Assembly (NCBI GenBank): GCA_949482135.1
Contig: CASYFC010000011.1
Span: 1 to 64,000 of the forward strand
DNA length: 64,000 nucleotides
Reading direction: 5' to 3'
DNA from: an uncultured Clostridia bacterium
GTDB lineage: Bacteria > Bacillota > Clostridia > TANB77 > CAG-508
Position 1 is the first letter of the stretch. The number at the start of each line of letters is the position of its first letter. The translations under genes were made by a program, and so were the position numbers. Positions 18,888 to 27,315 of the stretch are shown here, one piece after another. The notes beneath the pieces were generated by a model. The model did no database searches. It worked only from the letters and a program-made list of their open reading frames with translations, and was not told the DNA's origin.

Positions 18888-18891
18888 GTTA

Positions 18892-20007
18892 TTATTGTTC
18901 TATATGTTCTTGTTTTTCTTCTTCACTTGGATCTACCAATAATCTCTGTTTAAAGAATTCTTTATATCCCATAGCAATTATTATACAAATAATTATTGCA
19001 AATGATAAAGCTTTCCAAATTCCACTTTCCATTAATATAATTGCAAACATTCCAAATATTGCTGTGATTCCATATAAAATAAGTACTGCCTGCTTTTGAG
19101 TAAATCCTTTTTTTAACAATTTATGATGTAAATGTCCTGCATCTGGCTCAATAATTGCTTTTAAAGATTTTCCATGTATTACTCTTCTTATAATAGATGA
19201 TACTGTATCAAAAATTGGTAATGCCAAAACCATAAGTGGTGCAACAATTACTATAGCAGTATAAGTTTTTGCTATCCCCAAAATAGATATTATTGATAAA
19301 CAATATCCTAAGAAATTTGAACCTGTATCACCAATAAAAGTTTTTGCTGGATTAAAGTTATATGGTAAAAATCCACACAGTGCTCCACCTAATGCTGTAA
19401 TTAAAACAATTGAAATTATAGGTGAGCTATTAAGTGAAAATATTATTAGCAGTGATAAGCAAGATATTATAGAAATACCTGTTGAAAGTCCATCTAATCC
19501 ATCAATTAAATTCATTGCATTCGTAATTCCAACAATCCAAAAAATTGTAAGAAGTATATAAAACCAATTTCCTATTCCTTCTAAATTAAAAAAGGGTATA
19601 TCTAAATCTTCTATTTTTATTCCAAACCTTATTACAATAATTGCAGATATAATTTGTGCTGTAAGTTTTACCAAAGCTGGAACTCCTTTTACATCATCTA
19701 CAAAACATACTATACCTATAATTATTGCTCCAATAGAAAATCCAACTAGTTTTGTTAAGTAATTATCTTGAAGCAAATCTATATTGTTTTCTATACTCAT
19801 TACTATTAAAAGATAAACTATTGAAACAAAAAATCCAGAAATAACAGCTAGTCCACCAAGCCTAGGCATTGTTATTTTATTTATACGTCTTGCATCCTGA
19901 GGTGTATCCACTGCTCCAATTTTTTTAGCCAATCTGATTGTATGTGGTGTCGCCATAAAAGCAGTCATAAATGCAATCATAAAAGCTATCAATATATCTC
20001 CCCACAT
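18892..20007 (-). CDS. tagO: Undecaprenyl-phosphate GlcNAc-1-phosphate transferase (TagO/WecA)
   Basis: Polytopic membrane enzyme (about 10-11 hydrophobic segments, 371 aa) that starts wall teichoic acid or other lipid-linked glycans by loading GlcNAc-1-P onto undecaprenyl phosphate. Diagnostic motifs: MPRLGGLAV, CFVDDVKGVPAL (metal-binding DD), NAMNLIDGLDGLSTG, FIGDTGSNFLGY and the HLHHKLLKKGF loop. MraY is excluded by these WecA-type loops. It follows rpiB by 14 bp. Confidence 0.93.
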   Translation of the reverse strand: MWGDILIAFMIAFMTAFMATPHTIRLAKKIGAVDTPQDARRINKITMPRLGGLAVISGFFVSIVYLLIVMSIENNIDLLQDNYLTKLVGFSIGAIIIGIVCFVDDVKGVPALVKLTAQIISAIIVIRFGIKIEDLDIPFFNLEGIGNWFYILLTIFWIVGITNAMNLIDGLDGLSTGISIISCLSLLIIFSLNSSPIISIVLITALGGALCGFLPYNFNPAKTFIGDTGSNFLGYCLSIISILGIAKTYTAIVIVAPLMVLALPIFDTVSSIIRRVIHGKSLKAIIEPDAGHLHHKLLKKGFTQKQAVLILYGITAIFGMFAIILMESGIWKALSFAIIICIIIAMGYKEFFKQRLLVDPSEEEKQEHIEQ

Positions 20008-20021
20008 GGTAAAAAACCTCT

Positions 20022-20468
20022 CTATTTCATATTCTCTTTTTCTATTTCTTTAATCATTTGTAGTCTTTCTAAATATCTTCCACCTTTAAATGAAGTTCCA
20101 ATCCACGCTCTTACACTAGCAATTGAAGCAGATGTTGTTATATATTGTGAAGGTAATACTAAAATATTTATATCATCATCTGCTTTTGAAGCTCTAGAGA
20201 CTTCTTCATTAATTCCAAGAGCAGCTCTAATTCCTTTAAACTTATTTGCAACTATTGTCATACCAGCGCCTGATTTACAGATTAGAATACCTCTATCACA
20301 TTCTTTTGATTGAATAGCTTTGGCAACATTTTCTGCAAAAATCGGATAGTCTGTTCTTTCTTCATTGTATGTGCCATAATCTTTATATTCAATCCCAATT
20401 TCATCTAAATATTTCTTTATCTCTTCTTTTAATTTATAACCACCATGGTCACTTCCTAAAGCTATCAT
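20022..20468 (-). CDS. rpiB: Ribose-5-phosphate isomerase B / RpiB-LacAB family
   Basis: Sugar-phosphate isomerase interconverting ribulose-5-P and ribose-5-P. ALGSDHGGYKLKEEI, DYPIFAENVA, GILICKSGAGMTIVANK (active Cys region) and FKGIRAALG follow the RpiB order. The usual CGTGIGMSI reads CKSGAGMTI and the HNDAN loop reads KADDDIN, so substrate preference may differ. ATG 20468 has AAGGAGG; an upstream in-frame ATG is less well placed. Confidence 0.85.
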   Translation of the reverse strand: MIALGSDHGGYKLKEEIKKYLDEIGIEYKDYGTYNEERTDYPIFAENVAKAIQSKECDRGILICKSGAGMTIVANKFKGIRAALGINEEVSRASKADDDINILVLPSQYITTSASIASVRAWIGTSFKGGRYLERLQMIKEIEKENMK

Positions 20469-20595
20469 ATATTCCTCCTTAGTATTATTTTGCCTCAATA
20501 TATCACAGAATTCTTGATATTACAATATTATTCTATATTAGAAATGTGAATTTTCTGTGAAAACTTTTTGCAATTAACTTTTTTTTACAAAAGAC

Positions 20596-20624
20596 TTGCT
20601 TTTTACAATTATTCATGTTAAAAT
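20596..20624 (+). promoter_or_regulatory. Sigma-A promoter of rpsT
   Basis: TTGCTT (20596-20601), 17-bp spacer, TAAAAT (20619-20624), upstream of rpsT. Confidence 0.75.
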
Positions 20625-20671
20625 ATTTGAAGTAAAATTTACTTTATGAACTAAGAGGAGGTGCAAAATAA

Positions 20672-20935
20672 ATGCCAAACATAAAATCAGCTATTAAAAG
20701 AGTTAGTGTAATTGAAAAGAAAACATTACAAAATAATATGATAAAATCTGCTTATAAAACAGCTGTTAAAGCTTTCGAGATTGCTGTAGCAGAAGGAAAT
20801 AAATCAGAAGCAGAAAAAGCATTCAATGAAGCAGTTAAAAAAGTGGACCAAGCTTGCACAAAGGGTGTACTTAAAGCAAATACAGCTTCTAGAAAAAAAT
20901 CAGCTTTAGCAAAAAAATTAAATTCTATAAAATAA
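20672..20935 (+). CDS. rpsT: 30S ribosomal protein S20
   Basis: 87-residue, Lys/Ala-rich S20. MPNIKSAIKRVSVIEKKTLQN and the C-terminal KGVLKANTASRKKSALAKKLN are typical. AGAGGAGGTG ribosome site, own promoter and terminator, so it is monocistronic. Confidence 0.97.
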   Translation: MPNIKSAIKRVSVIEKKTLQNNMIKSAYKTAVKAFEIAVAEGNKSEAEKAFNEAVKKVDQACTKGVLKANTASRKKSALAKKLNSIK

Positions 20936-20941
20936 ATTTTT

Positions 20942-20973
20942 AAACCTTATGTATGCACATGAGGTTTTTTTTT
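20942..20973 (+). terminator. Terminator of rpsT
   Basis: AAACCTTATG / CATGAGGTTT imperfect stem followed by a T-run. Confidence 0.7.
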
Positions 20974-21062
20974 ACCTTTAAAATTGGAAATTATTTCATT
21001 TGTTTTCTCTTATTTAAAATGCTATTATTAATTTAGAATATAATTGTTTAAGGAGATTACAT

Positions 21063-21311
21063 ATGAGAGAACTTATTAAATCCATTAAAGATAAAAAAAT
21101 TAAAAAGTTGGTAAAAAATTTATTACTATTTTCTTTTTTTATTGGAATTTTAGGAATATCAACAATATACATATACTATAAATTTTTTATTTCATTTAAT
21201 ATTTTAAAATTAGGTGTATTTATAATTCAAGCAGGAATTGTATCTGGTCTTTTTTCTGTTATGTGTGGTGTCTTTTTTGATGATTATTTAAATTATAATG
21301 AAAACTTATAA
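21063..21311 (+). CDS. Small two-TM membrane protein, unknown
   Basis: 82 aa: basic N-terminus (KSIKDKKIKKL), two hydrophobic helices (~22-47 and ~53-74) and a short acidic tail. Good AAGGAGAT ribosome site and a following terminator support a real gene. No family recognised. Confidence 0.6.
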   Translation: MRELIKSIKDKKIKKLVKNLLLFSFFIGILGISTIYIYYKFFISFNILKLGVFIIQAGIVSGLFSVMCGVFFDDYLNYNENL

Positions 21312-21331
21312 AAATATATCCTCCTAATTTA

Positions 21332-21376
21332 AATAAAAAATTCCTATTAAGTAAGTTAATAGGAATTTTTTATTTA
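21332..21376. terminator. Bidirectional terminator
   Basis: AAATAAAAAATTCCTATTA and its complement flank a 7-nt loop between the small membrane protein and rbr, which converge here. Confidence 0.85.
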
Positions 21377-21410
21377 AATTAGTTAAAATGACTTTAACCA
21401 AATTTTTATA

Positions 21411-21953
21411 TTAATAATTTTCTGCTTTTATTTCAAAAAATGCTTTTGGATGTTCACAAACTGGGCATACTTCTGGAGCTTTTTTGCCAACACAAATGTG
21501 TCCACAATTTCTACATTTCCAAATTCTATCTCCATCTTTGCTAAATACTAATTCACCTTCAACATTTTCTAATAATTTTTTATATCTTTCTTCATGCTCT
21601 TTTTCGATTTTTCCAACAGCTTCAAATAAATAAGCTATTCTATCAAATCCTTCTTCTTTAGCTTCTTTAGCCATTCTTTCATACATATCTGTCCATTCAA
21701 AATTTTCACCTTCAGCTGCTGCTTTTAAGTTTTCTGCAGTTGTAGGAACTTCTCCACCATTTAATAGTTTAAACCACATTTTAGCATGTTCTTTTTCATT
21801 ATCAGCTGTTTCTTGAAAAATAGCTGCAATTTGTTCATATCCTTCTTTTTTAGCTTTGCTTGCAAAATAAGTATATTTATTTCTTGCTTGAGATTCTCCC
21901 GCAAAAGCTTCCATTAAGTTTTTTTCTGTTTTTGTACCTTTTAATTCTGGCAT
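21411..21953 (-). CDS. rbr: Rubrerythrin
   Basis: Peroxide-reducing diiron protein of anaerobes. The ferritin-like four-helix part carries the E and ExxH ligands ([39 protein letters not shown]). The C-terminal rubredoxin-type iron site is WKCRNCGH...[11 protein letters not shown]. 180 aa. Twelve bp downstream of perR; likely derepressed by peroxide through the palindrome at 22366. Confidence 0.97.
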   Translation of the reverse strand: MPELKGTKTEKNLMEAFAGESQARNKYTYFASKAKKEGYEQIAAIFQETADNEKEHAKMWFKLLNGGEVPTTAENLKAAAEGENFEWTDMYERMAKEAKEEGFDRIAYLFEAVGKIEKEHEERYKKLLENVEGELVFSKDGDRIWKCRNCGHICVGKKAPEVCPVCEHPKAFFEIKAENY

Positions 21954-21965
21954 TTTTCTTTCCTC

Positions 21966-22352
21966 CTAATTATTTTTTCTACAAGAACTACATATTCCCT
22001 CTAATGCAATTCCTTTATTTGAGATTTCTATTCCAGTTTGATGTGCAACTATTTCTTTGATTTTATCATATTCAAAATTGTAATCAAAATCAAATACTTT
22101 ACCACATTTTATACATATTGCATGATTATGTGGTTTAGTAATATAGTCATATCTATCTGGACCAACTAGCATAGAAATTTTATCTATTATATTGTTTTCA
22201 ACTAACATTCCCAAATTTCTGTATACAGTACTTCTACTAACAGCTGGATCTTTAGCTTTTACAATCATATAGATTTCTTCTGCTGTTTTATGATCACAAG
22301 ATTCTTTAACTACTTTAATTATTTCTTCTCTTTGTCTTGAATAATTCTTCAT
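21966..22352 (-). CDS. perR: Fur-family regulator, probably PerR
   Basis: 128-residue Fur-family repressor: winged-helix N-terminus (SRSTVYRNLGMLVENNII), HNHAICIKCG and GICSSCRKN with the two CxxC zinc pairs. Its cotranscription with rubrerythrin argues for the peroxide sensor PerR rather than Fur or Zur, but the sequence alone does not settle this. A 23-bp palindrome just upstream suggests autoregulation. Confidence 0.88.
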   Translation of the reverse strand: MKNYSRQREEIIKVVKESCDHKTAEEIYMIVKAKDPAVSRSTVYRNLGMLVENNIIDKISMLVGPDRYDYITKPHNHAICIKCGKVFDFDYNFEYDKIKEIVAHQTGIEISNKGIALEGICSSCRKNN

Positions 22353-22365
22353 AAAAATCTCCTAT

Positions 22366-22388
22366 AAATTAGGAACTATTCCTAATTT
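22366..22388 (-). promoter_or_regulatory. Probable PerR operator
   Basis: Perfect 10-bp arms (AAATTAGGAA / TTCCTAATTT) around a 3-bp centre, 14 bp before the perR start. Fits a Fur-family dyad. Confidence 0.7.
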
Positions 22389-22453
22389 GATATTAGTATT
22401 ATATCATAAAATATTTATTTGACAAGTGATTTTTTTATTTTTTATAATAGCAA

Positions 22454-22486
22454 AAAGAATAATCTATAAATTCTAGATTATTCTTT
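22454..22486 (-). terminator. Terminator of the M56-M23 gene
   Basis: AAAGAATAATCTA / TAGATTATTCTTT hairpin directly after the stop at 22493. Confidence 0.85.
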
Positions 22487-22492
22487 CTAAAA

Positions 22493-23971
22493 TTAAAATT
22501 CTATATAATCTTGTGGATTTACAAATTCATCATTTATTCTAATTTCAAAATGTAAATGTGGTCCTGTTGAATTACCTGTTGAACCAACTTGTGCTATAAT
22601 ATCACCTTGATTTACTTTATCTCCTACATTTACATTTAAATTACTACATTGACCATAACAAGTCTTAATTGAACCTTCATGTTGTATAATTACTAGATTT
22701 CCATATGCTCCTTCATAACCTGAAAATATAACTTCTCCAGACTTAACTGCAACAATATCACTTCCTGATTCAGTTGCAATATCTACACCATTATGAAAAT
22801 TATGTAATCTTTGTCCAAATCTGCTTGTTAAAAAATACTTATCTTTTAAAGGATTTATAAAATTCTCTGTTTCACCTGTTATTTCTAAATCTTCGTTTTC
22901 CTCACCTTTTACTTGTTCATCTTGAACAAGTACTTGATTTAATATTTCGTTATCTTGTGTAGCAAAATTAATATTAGGAATAATCGTAATAATAAATACT
23001 GATATTAGTATCAACAATCCAGACATTGTTGCTACATTAACAATATTTTTTTTCTTAGTTTCATCAACTATATTAGAAAATCTTTTCATTATATTTTTTC
23101 TCCTATTTGCAAAATTTATAGAAAATCTATATTGCATATTTTGATTTTTTTGAATTTGACTTAATAATATTTCTGCATATTCAATTCTAGAAAATTTATT
23201 TTTTCCTTGAATAACAAATTCATCACAATTCAATTCTAAAATTTCATCTATTTGATTTATAAACATGTATATTATAGGATTAAACCAATATATACAGTTT
23301 AAAATAAGTAATAAAAATTTATATTCGATATCTTTATTTTTTATGTGAAATAATTCATGTTTTAATATTAATTCATATTCTCTATTATTTAACATTTCTT
23401 TCGATAGAATAATCTTCTTCTTGAAAATTCCTACTGTAATTGGTGTTGTTACTAGTTCTGATATTTCATACGAAATTTTCTTCATATTCATTTCATTACA
23501 TATTTTTTCTATAATATCATTAATCTTACTATTCTCACTTTTTATATAACTTTTTCTCAAATTATGTAAAAAAATAATATAACTACATAGATTAAAAATT
23601 AGCAAAAGTGTTCCAATAATACACCATATATAAGGTACAATTTTTATAATATTAAATATTCTATCGTTTTTTATATTTACTGAATTATTAAATTCTATTA
23701 TAGTATTTTCACTCTCAAATTTTATTTCTGGCATATTTTCATATACTTCAACTTTTTCTATAAAATCTTTATGTAAAAAGTCTTTTGCACCAGAAAAATT
23801 TATTATATTTATTGGTAATATTAATAAAACAAATATAAATAAAAAAATTCTATATATACTTTTTAAATTATATTTATATTTATTTTTATTTAAAAATACT
23901 AATAAAGGCAAAATGCAAATACTTATAATACTTCCTAAAACAGCTATATTATAAAATATTTTTCCTAACAT
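22493..23971 (-). CDS. M56 (BlaR1/MecR1-type) metallopeptidase fused to an M23 domain
   Basis: 492 aa. N-terminal half: about four TM helices and a cytoplasmic M56 zinc peptidase (LKHELFHIKN, HELFH near 205; ELNCDEFVI). C-terminal ~120 residues: an extracellular M23/LytM domain with TSRFGQR, HNGVDIA and GPHLHFEI. In the M23 part the usual YGH/YAH catalytic His is Gln (YGQCSNL), so it may bind rather than cut peptidoglycan. Operon with the BlaI-type repressor just upstream (stop and start abut). Likely a wall-damage or beta-lactam sensor in which M23 replaces the penicillin-binding domain; that role is inference. Confidence 0.85.
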   Translation of the reverse strand: MLGKIFYNIAVLGSIISICILPLLVFLNKNKYKYNLKSIYRIFLFIFVLLILPINIINFSGAKDFLHKDFIEKVEVYENMPEIKFESENTIIEFNNSVNIKNDRIFNIIKIVPYIWCIIGTLLLIFNLCSYIIFLHNLRKSYIKSENSKINDIIEKICNEMNMKKISYEISELVTTPITVGIFKKKIILSKEMLNNREYELILKHELFHIKNKDIEYKFLLLILNCIYWFNPIIYMFINQIDEILELNCDEFVIQGKNKFSRIEYAEILLSQIQKNQNMQYRFSINFANRRKNIMKRFSNIVDETKKKNIVNVATMSGLLILISVFIITIIPNINFATQDNEILNQVLVQDEQVKGEENEDLEITGETENFINPLKDKYFLTSRFGQRLHNFHNGVDIATESGSDIVAVKSGEVIFSGYEGAYGNLVIIQHEGSIKTCYGQCSNLNVNVGDKVNQGDIIAQVGSTGNSTGPHLHFEIRINDEFVNPQDYIEF

Positions 23972-24349
23972 TTACTTACTCCTATTCAAAATATTTTTTA
24001 TTTCTTCAATATCTTCATCTGTTAATTCATCTGATTCAATAAGTGAGGCAATTAGTTTTTTACTTGAATTATCATACATTTTCCTTATAAAGTTTTTTGT
24101 TTCATTTCTACTATATCTTGAAAAATCAACAATTGAAGAATAATAATTTATTCTCCCTATTTTTTCATTTTTTAAAAAACCCTTTTCTGTTAACCTTGAC
24201 AGGATAACTTGTAAAGTTGATAATTTCCAATCAATTTCATTTTTTAGTTCTGCATCAATTTCTCCTGTTGACATTTTCTTATTGTTATTCCAAATTATTT
24301 TCATTACTTTCAATTCTGAATCAGGTAAACTTTTAATTATTTCTTCCAT
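23972..24349 (-). CDS. BlaI/MecI-family repressor
   Basis: 125 aa winged-helix repressor of the Penicillinase_R family: PDSELKVMKIIWNNNKKMSTGEI, LSTLQVILSRLTEKGFLKNEK and an acidic C-terminal dimerisation helix. In this family the partner M56 protein relieves repression by proteolysis; the partner gene follows at once. Operator-like dyads lie in its own promoter. Confidence 0.92.
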   Translation of the reverse strand: MEEIIKSLPDSELKVMKIIWNNNKKMSTGEIDAELKNEIDWKLSTLQVILSRLTEKGFLKNEKIGRINYYSSIVDFSRYSRNETKNFIRKMYDNSSKKLIASLIESDELTDEDIEEIKNILNRSK

Positions 24350-24361
24350 TGGTCACCTCCT

Positions 24362-24412
24362 ATATAGACAATTGTCTGTCTATATTGTTACACATACATT
24401 TGTCTGTGTCAA
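24362..24412 (-). promoter_or_regulatory. BlaI-type operator/promoter
   Basis: AGACAATTGTCT palindrome (24366-24377) plus an ACACA...TGTGT dyad (24390-24409) overlapping a TTGACA -35 box, upstream of the repressor gene. Fits autoregulation by a BlaI/MecI dimer. Confidence 0.65.
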
Positions 24413-24434
24413 TATACTTTATAAAATAAATTAG

Positions 24435-24468
24435 AAAAAGCGTAGCAACGTTTGTTGCCACGCCCTTT
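24435..24468 (-). terminator. Terminator of small accessory gene, copy 1
   Basis: AAAGGGCGTGGCAACA / TGTTGCTACGC stem (minus strand) followed by a T-run. Shares AAAGGGCGTG with the locus 1 terminator and GCGTAGCA with those at 37968 and 60652. Confidence 0.8.
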
Positions 24469-24489
24469 CGTATAGGTAGAATACTTCGG

Positions 24490-24843
24490 TTAAACCACAA
24501 TTGGCAAATCAATATACACCACCCATTTGGACCGCTTCCCAGAGGAAACGACAGTGAAAATTGTCTCGTTGTAAATGGTAGGCCCATCAGAAACCTGTTG
24601 ACGCTTTTCGGAGTAGACACTTCCTTTTGTCCACGTCCCCAGCCTCAGCTCATACTTCTCCGTGTAATACAATGCACCGCACAAGTTGATGAGTTGCTGC
24701 TCAATCATCTTCTTATCGCAGTCTTTTATGCTCTTATCCAGCCGAACTCGTTTCATAATTTGAACAATGTCTGGATAGTTCTTAGAAAGCATTGTATCAA
24801 TTTGTGCCTGGTTTAAAGATCCCATCAAGTTTTTCTTAACCAT
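24490..24843 (-). CDS. Small accessory protein, copy 1 (unknown family)
   Basis: 117 aa, soluble. Start ATG 24843 has AGGAGG. Helical N-half, then a beta-rich C-half ending WVVYIDLPIVV. It is a paralog of 38004-38402: shared DKKMIEQQLI, an S.(E)R..VS segment, (Y)NETIF or YETIFS, and W(V).(Y/F)(V/I)DLPI. Base composition and codon use (two in-frame CGG Arg codons) differ from neighbours and resemble the accessory loci at 13.9-18.8 and 57.4-62.8 kb. It carries its own promoter and terminator, so it looks like a self-contained cassette. No function can be assigned. Confidence 0.75.
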   Translation of the reverse strand: MVKKNLMGSLNQAQIDTMLSKNYPDIVQIMKRVRLDKSIKDCDKKMIEQQLINLCGALYYTEKYELRLGTWTKGSVYSEKRQQVSDGPTIYNETIFTVVSSGKRSKWVVYIDLPIVV

Positions 24844-24883
24844 ATAAATCCTCCTGTTTTCACATATTGTTAAAACTTGAAAA

Positions 24884-24964
24884 AATACCAATTGGTATTA
24901 CAAGAATTGCTATTAGAGTAAGACTCTACGATGATATTATAGCATATTTTAGATAATTAATCAA
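24884..24964 (-). promoter_or_regulatory. Promoter and palindromes of small accessory gene 1
   Basis: TTGATT (24959-24964), 17 bp, TATAAT (24936-24941). Downstream are TAGAGT-aag-ACTCTA (24914-24928) and a perfect 16-bp palindrome AATACCAATTGGTATT (24884-24899), possible operator or 5' UTR hairpins. Confidence 0.65.
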
Positions 24965-24965
24965 A

Positions 24966-25283
24966 TTATTGGTTTGTCGGCAATATTGTTGTGTTACTTG
25001 CTCCTTTTCCAACAACTTGACTCATTAAACTATTCCATGTATTTCTTCCAATTATTCCATCAGCAGTTAATCCATTTTTATTTTGGAAAGATATTACCGA
25101 ACTATTAGTTCGTACACCAAACACACCATCTAATCCTCCTGTATCATATCCAAGTGTAGTAAGTGCATCTTGTGCTATACAAACATATACACCTCTACTT
25201 CCCTGTCTTACTAATGGGTAACCAGATGCAACTTGTCGCTCATCAAAATGAACCCATCTAGGTGTTAAGTTTGCTGGTTCCAA
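24966..25283 (-). pseudogene. 3' part of interrupted M15 peptidase: WxH motif + peptidoglycan-binding domain
   Basis: C-terminal ~103 residues of a peptidase gene split by the mobile element. It starts PANLTPRWVHFDE, where WVH holds the third zinc ligand of M15 peptidases, then a PG_binding_1 domain (YPLVRQGSRGVYVCIAQDAL, GLDGVFGVRTNSSVISFQ, NGLTADGIIGRNTWNSL). Joined after Glu122 of the 5' part at 30919-31308 it would give an intact ~225-residue enzyme (NYVE-PANLTPRWVHF). As it stands it could only start at a TTG. Confidence 0.8.
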
Positions 25284-26985
25284 TGTTACTCATATTTTCA
25301 AAAACTTTTGGATTGCTTTCTCTAATTTTATTAAAATCTAGTTTTTGAGCTGTTTCTAAAAACTCTTTAAAGCTAATTTTTAAATGAATATCTATTCTTT
25401 CATCAAATACAATAATTTCTCTTATTATTGATGATAATATCATCTTCTTTTTCTCTATACTACAACTTTTTAATACTTCTTTCCAATCTGGAATCATCTT
25501 TTTTACTTTCATAGTTTGTTCAAAATTAATCTCTTTTTGTCTTTTTATAATTTCTAATTCTCTTTTTTGTTTTTCGTATTCTTCTATTTTCTGTTTATTT
25601 TCTTCTATTAGTTCAGATATTAATTCTCTTGAAAAAGTACTTTTTCCTGCTATCACATTTATTATTTCTTCTTTTAACATATCATTTTTATTAAAACATT
25701 CTTTTATATTTTTTTCTAGTTCTCTGATTTGCTTTCCTTCATTATCATTTGCATTTTTATGAATTTTTCTCACGTATTCTGACAAATCTCTTGTTTCTAA
25801 TAAATCAAAATATTTGTATATTTCATTTAATACTGGTTCTTCTATTGTATTACTCTTATGACTTTTCTGTTTACAAATACATTTTCTACCACTAGAATTA
25901 TTGTTACAAGCATAATAACTGTATTTTGTGTATCCTATACTTCCATCTTCTAGTTTTATTTTTCTCTTTGAACTTCTAGTTGTTAATTTTGCTCCACAAC
26001 CTCCACAAATTATGTATCCTGTAAAAAGCATTTCTCCCTTTGTTTGATATTTAAAATATTCTTTATTTTTTTCTTCACATTGATTATTTTTATTCTTTCT
26101 CGATTTTTTTATTTTTTGTGCTTTTTCAAATTGTTCTTCAGATATTATTTGAAATTCTGGTATTTTATCTTTTGAGTAAATCCATTCTCTAGTATTAGTT
26201 ACTCTCTTCCTTTTTCCTCCGCCTATTGGTACACTTGTTTTATGAAAACATAGATATCCTGTATAAATAGGATTGCGAAGCATATTGTTTACTGTACTAT
26301 AACTCCATTCCAAACCTTTATGTGTCTTATAACCTTTTTCATTCAAATATTTTGCTATTCTTATTCCACCATATCCCTCTTCTGTAAATAAATCAAATAT
26401 CTTTTTAACAATTTTCGCTTCAGTAGGTATTATTTCATAAGTTTTTCTTTCCACACCTCTTTTAGTAAAAACTCCTGTTTTAACCATTCTATAACCATAA
26501 GGAGGTACTGATATGATATTAATTCCTTGTTCAATCATTTGCTTCTGTTTTGTTCTAACTCTTATTGAAGTTTTTTCACTTTCTCCACCAGATTGCCAAT
26601 ATCTTATATAATTAATTAGTTTATCTGCTCTTGATTCAAATTTTTGTTGTCCTTCTTGAGTTGACCACACTTCAATGCCATGTTTATCAAACCATTCAAC
26701 AATAAAAGGAGTTTCATCATCTCTTCTTCCGAGTCTATCAAACATAAATACAAGTAGCACTTCGAATTCTTTATTTATCGCATCTGTCCTTATTTCCTGC
26801 AACACATCTCTGTCTTCTAACTTTTTGTTATATCCTGATACACCTTTTTCAATGTATTCTTTGTCAAATTTCCATTCTGGCATCATATCTATGTATTTGA
26901 TACATTCTATTCTTTGCATTGGTATATCATTTTTGTCCAACTGCTTTACTGTCGATACTCTGTATAAACATCTAACTCTTTTCAT
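25258..26985 (-). CDS. Large serine recombinase (integrase)
   Basis: 575 aa site-specific recombinase. N-terminal resolvase domain (YRVSTVKQLDKND with Ser11; FMFDRLGRRDDETP), Recombinase domain (~165-285, PPYGYRMVKTGVF, YSTVNNMLRNPIYTGYLCF), zinc ribbon (YIICGGCGAKLT...CKQK, ~320-380), then a long coiled coil as in phiC31/TnpX-type enzymes. It integrates and excises the surrounding island. Its last codons reach across the att crossover into the host peptidase gene. Confidence 0.95.
   Translation of the reverse strand: MKRVRCLYRVSTVKQLDKNDIPMQRIECIKYIDMMPEWKFDKEYIEKGVSGYNKKLEDRDVLQEIRTDAINKEFEVLLVFMFDRLGRRDDETPFIVEWFDKHGIEVWSTQEGQQKFESRADKLINYIRYWQSGGESEKTSIRVRTKQKQMIEQGINIISVPPYGYRMVKTGVFTKRGVERKTYEIIPTEAKIVKKIFDLFTEEGYGGIRIAKYLNEKGYKTHKGLEWSYSTVNNMLRNPIYTGYLCFHKTSVPIGGGKRKRVTNTREWIYSKDKIPEFQIISEEQFEKAQKIKKSRKNKNNQCEEKNKEYFKYQTKGEMLFTGYIICGGCGAKLTTRSSKRKIKLEDGSIGYTKYSYYACNNNSSGRKCICKQKSHKSNTIEEPVLNEIYKYFDLLETRDLSEYVRKIHKNANDNEGKQIRELEKNIKECFNKNDMLKEEIINVIAGKSTFSRELISELIEENKQKIEEYEKQKRELEIIKRQKEINFEQTMKVKKMIPDWKEVLKSCSIEKKKMILSSIIREIIVFDERIDIHLKISFKEFLETAQKLDFNKIRESNPKVFENMSNIGTSKLNT
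25275..25284 (-). other. Element end (att site), recombinase side
   Basis: Shared tetranucleotide GAAC (25277-25280) marks the crossover: host sequence resumes with CCAGCAAACTT. Limited identity is expected for a large serine recombinase. Confidence 0.6.
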
Positions 26986-27078
26986 TATAATTTCACATCC
27001 TTCATGATTAAACTAATATTTTCATAAAAATAAAAAATGTGAGAATTTAGTATTCAACACATTTTTAAGTTTTGCTTT

Positions 27079-27261
27079 TCAATTCAACATATCATTTATA
27101 TAATATTTAGATAATTGATTTAAAACTTCTTTCATTTTATTTTTTTCGTTATCATCATCAAAAATTGCTGTTATTATTTTATTATATTTTGTATTATATA
27201 TCTCTATAATTTTTTGTTTTTTTTCATTTGTATCAAATTTGTATGTTCTAGTTTCTTTCAT
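27079..27261 (-). CDS. 60-aa charged protein, unknown
   Basis: Lys/Glu/Asn-rich, helical, between AriB-like and the recombinase. It starts MKETRTYKFDTNEKKQ after an AGAGGT site. Position beside the integrase would suit a recombination directionality factor, but nothing in the sequence proves that. Its start region lies in a long inverted repeat. Confidence 0.5.
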   Translation of the reverse strand: MKETRTYKFDTNEKKQKIIEIYNTKYNKIITAIFDDDNEKNKMKEVLNQLSKYYINDMLN

Positions 27262-27294
27262 ATAATACCTCTGGTTAAATTATATGAAAGAAAC
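27251..27294 (-). repeat. 16-bp perfect inverted repeat over a start codon
   Basis: Arms GTTTCTTTCATATAAT (27251-27266) and its complement (27279-27294) with a 12-nt spacer. On the minus strand the AGAGGT ribosome site is in the loop and the ATG of the 60-aa gene is in the stem, so it can act as an mRNA hairpin or a DNA operator. Confidence 0.8.
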
Positions 27295-27315
27295 TTATAA
27301 TAAGTACTCTTAATT

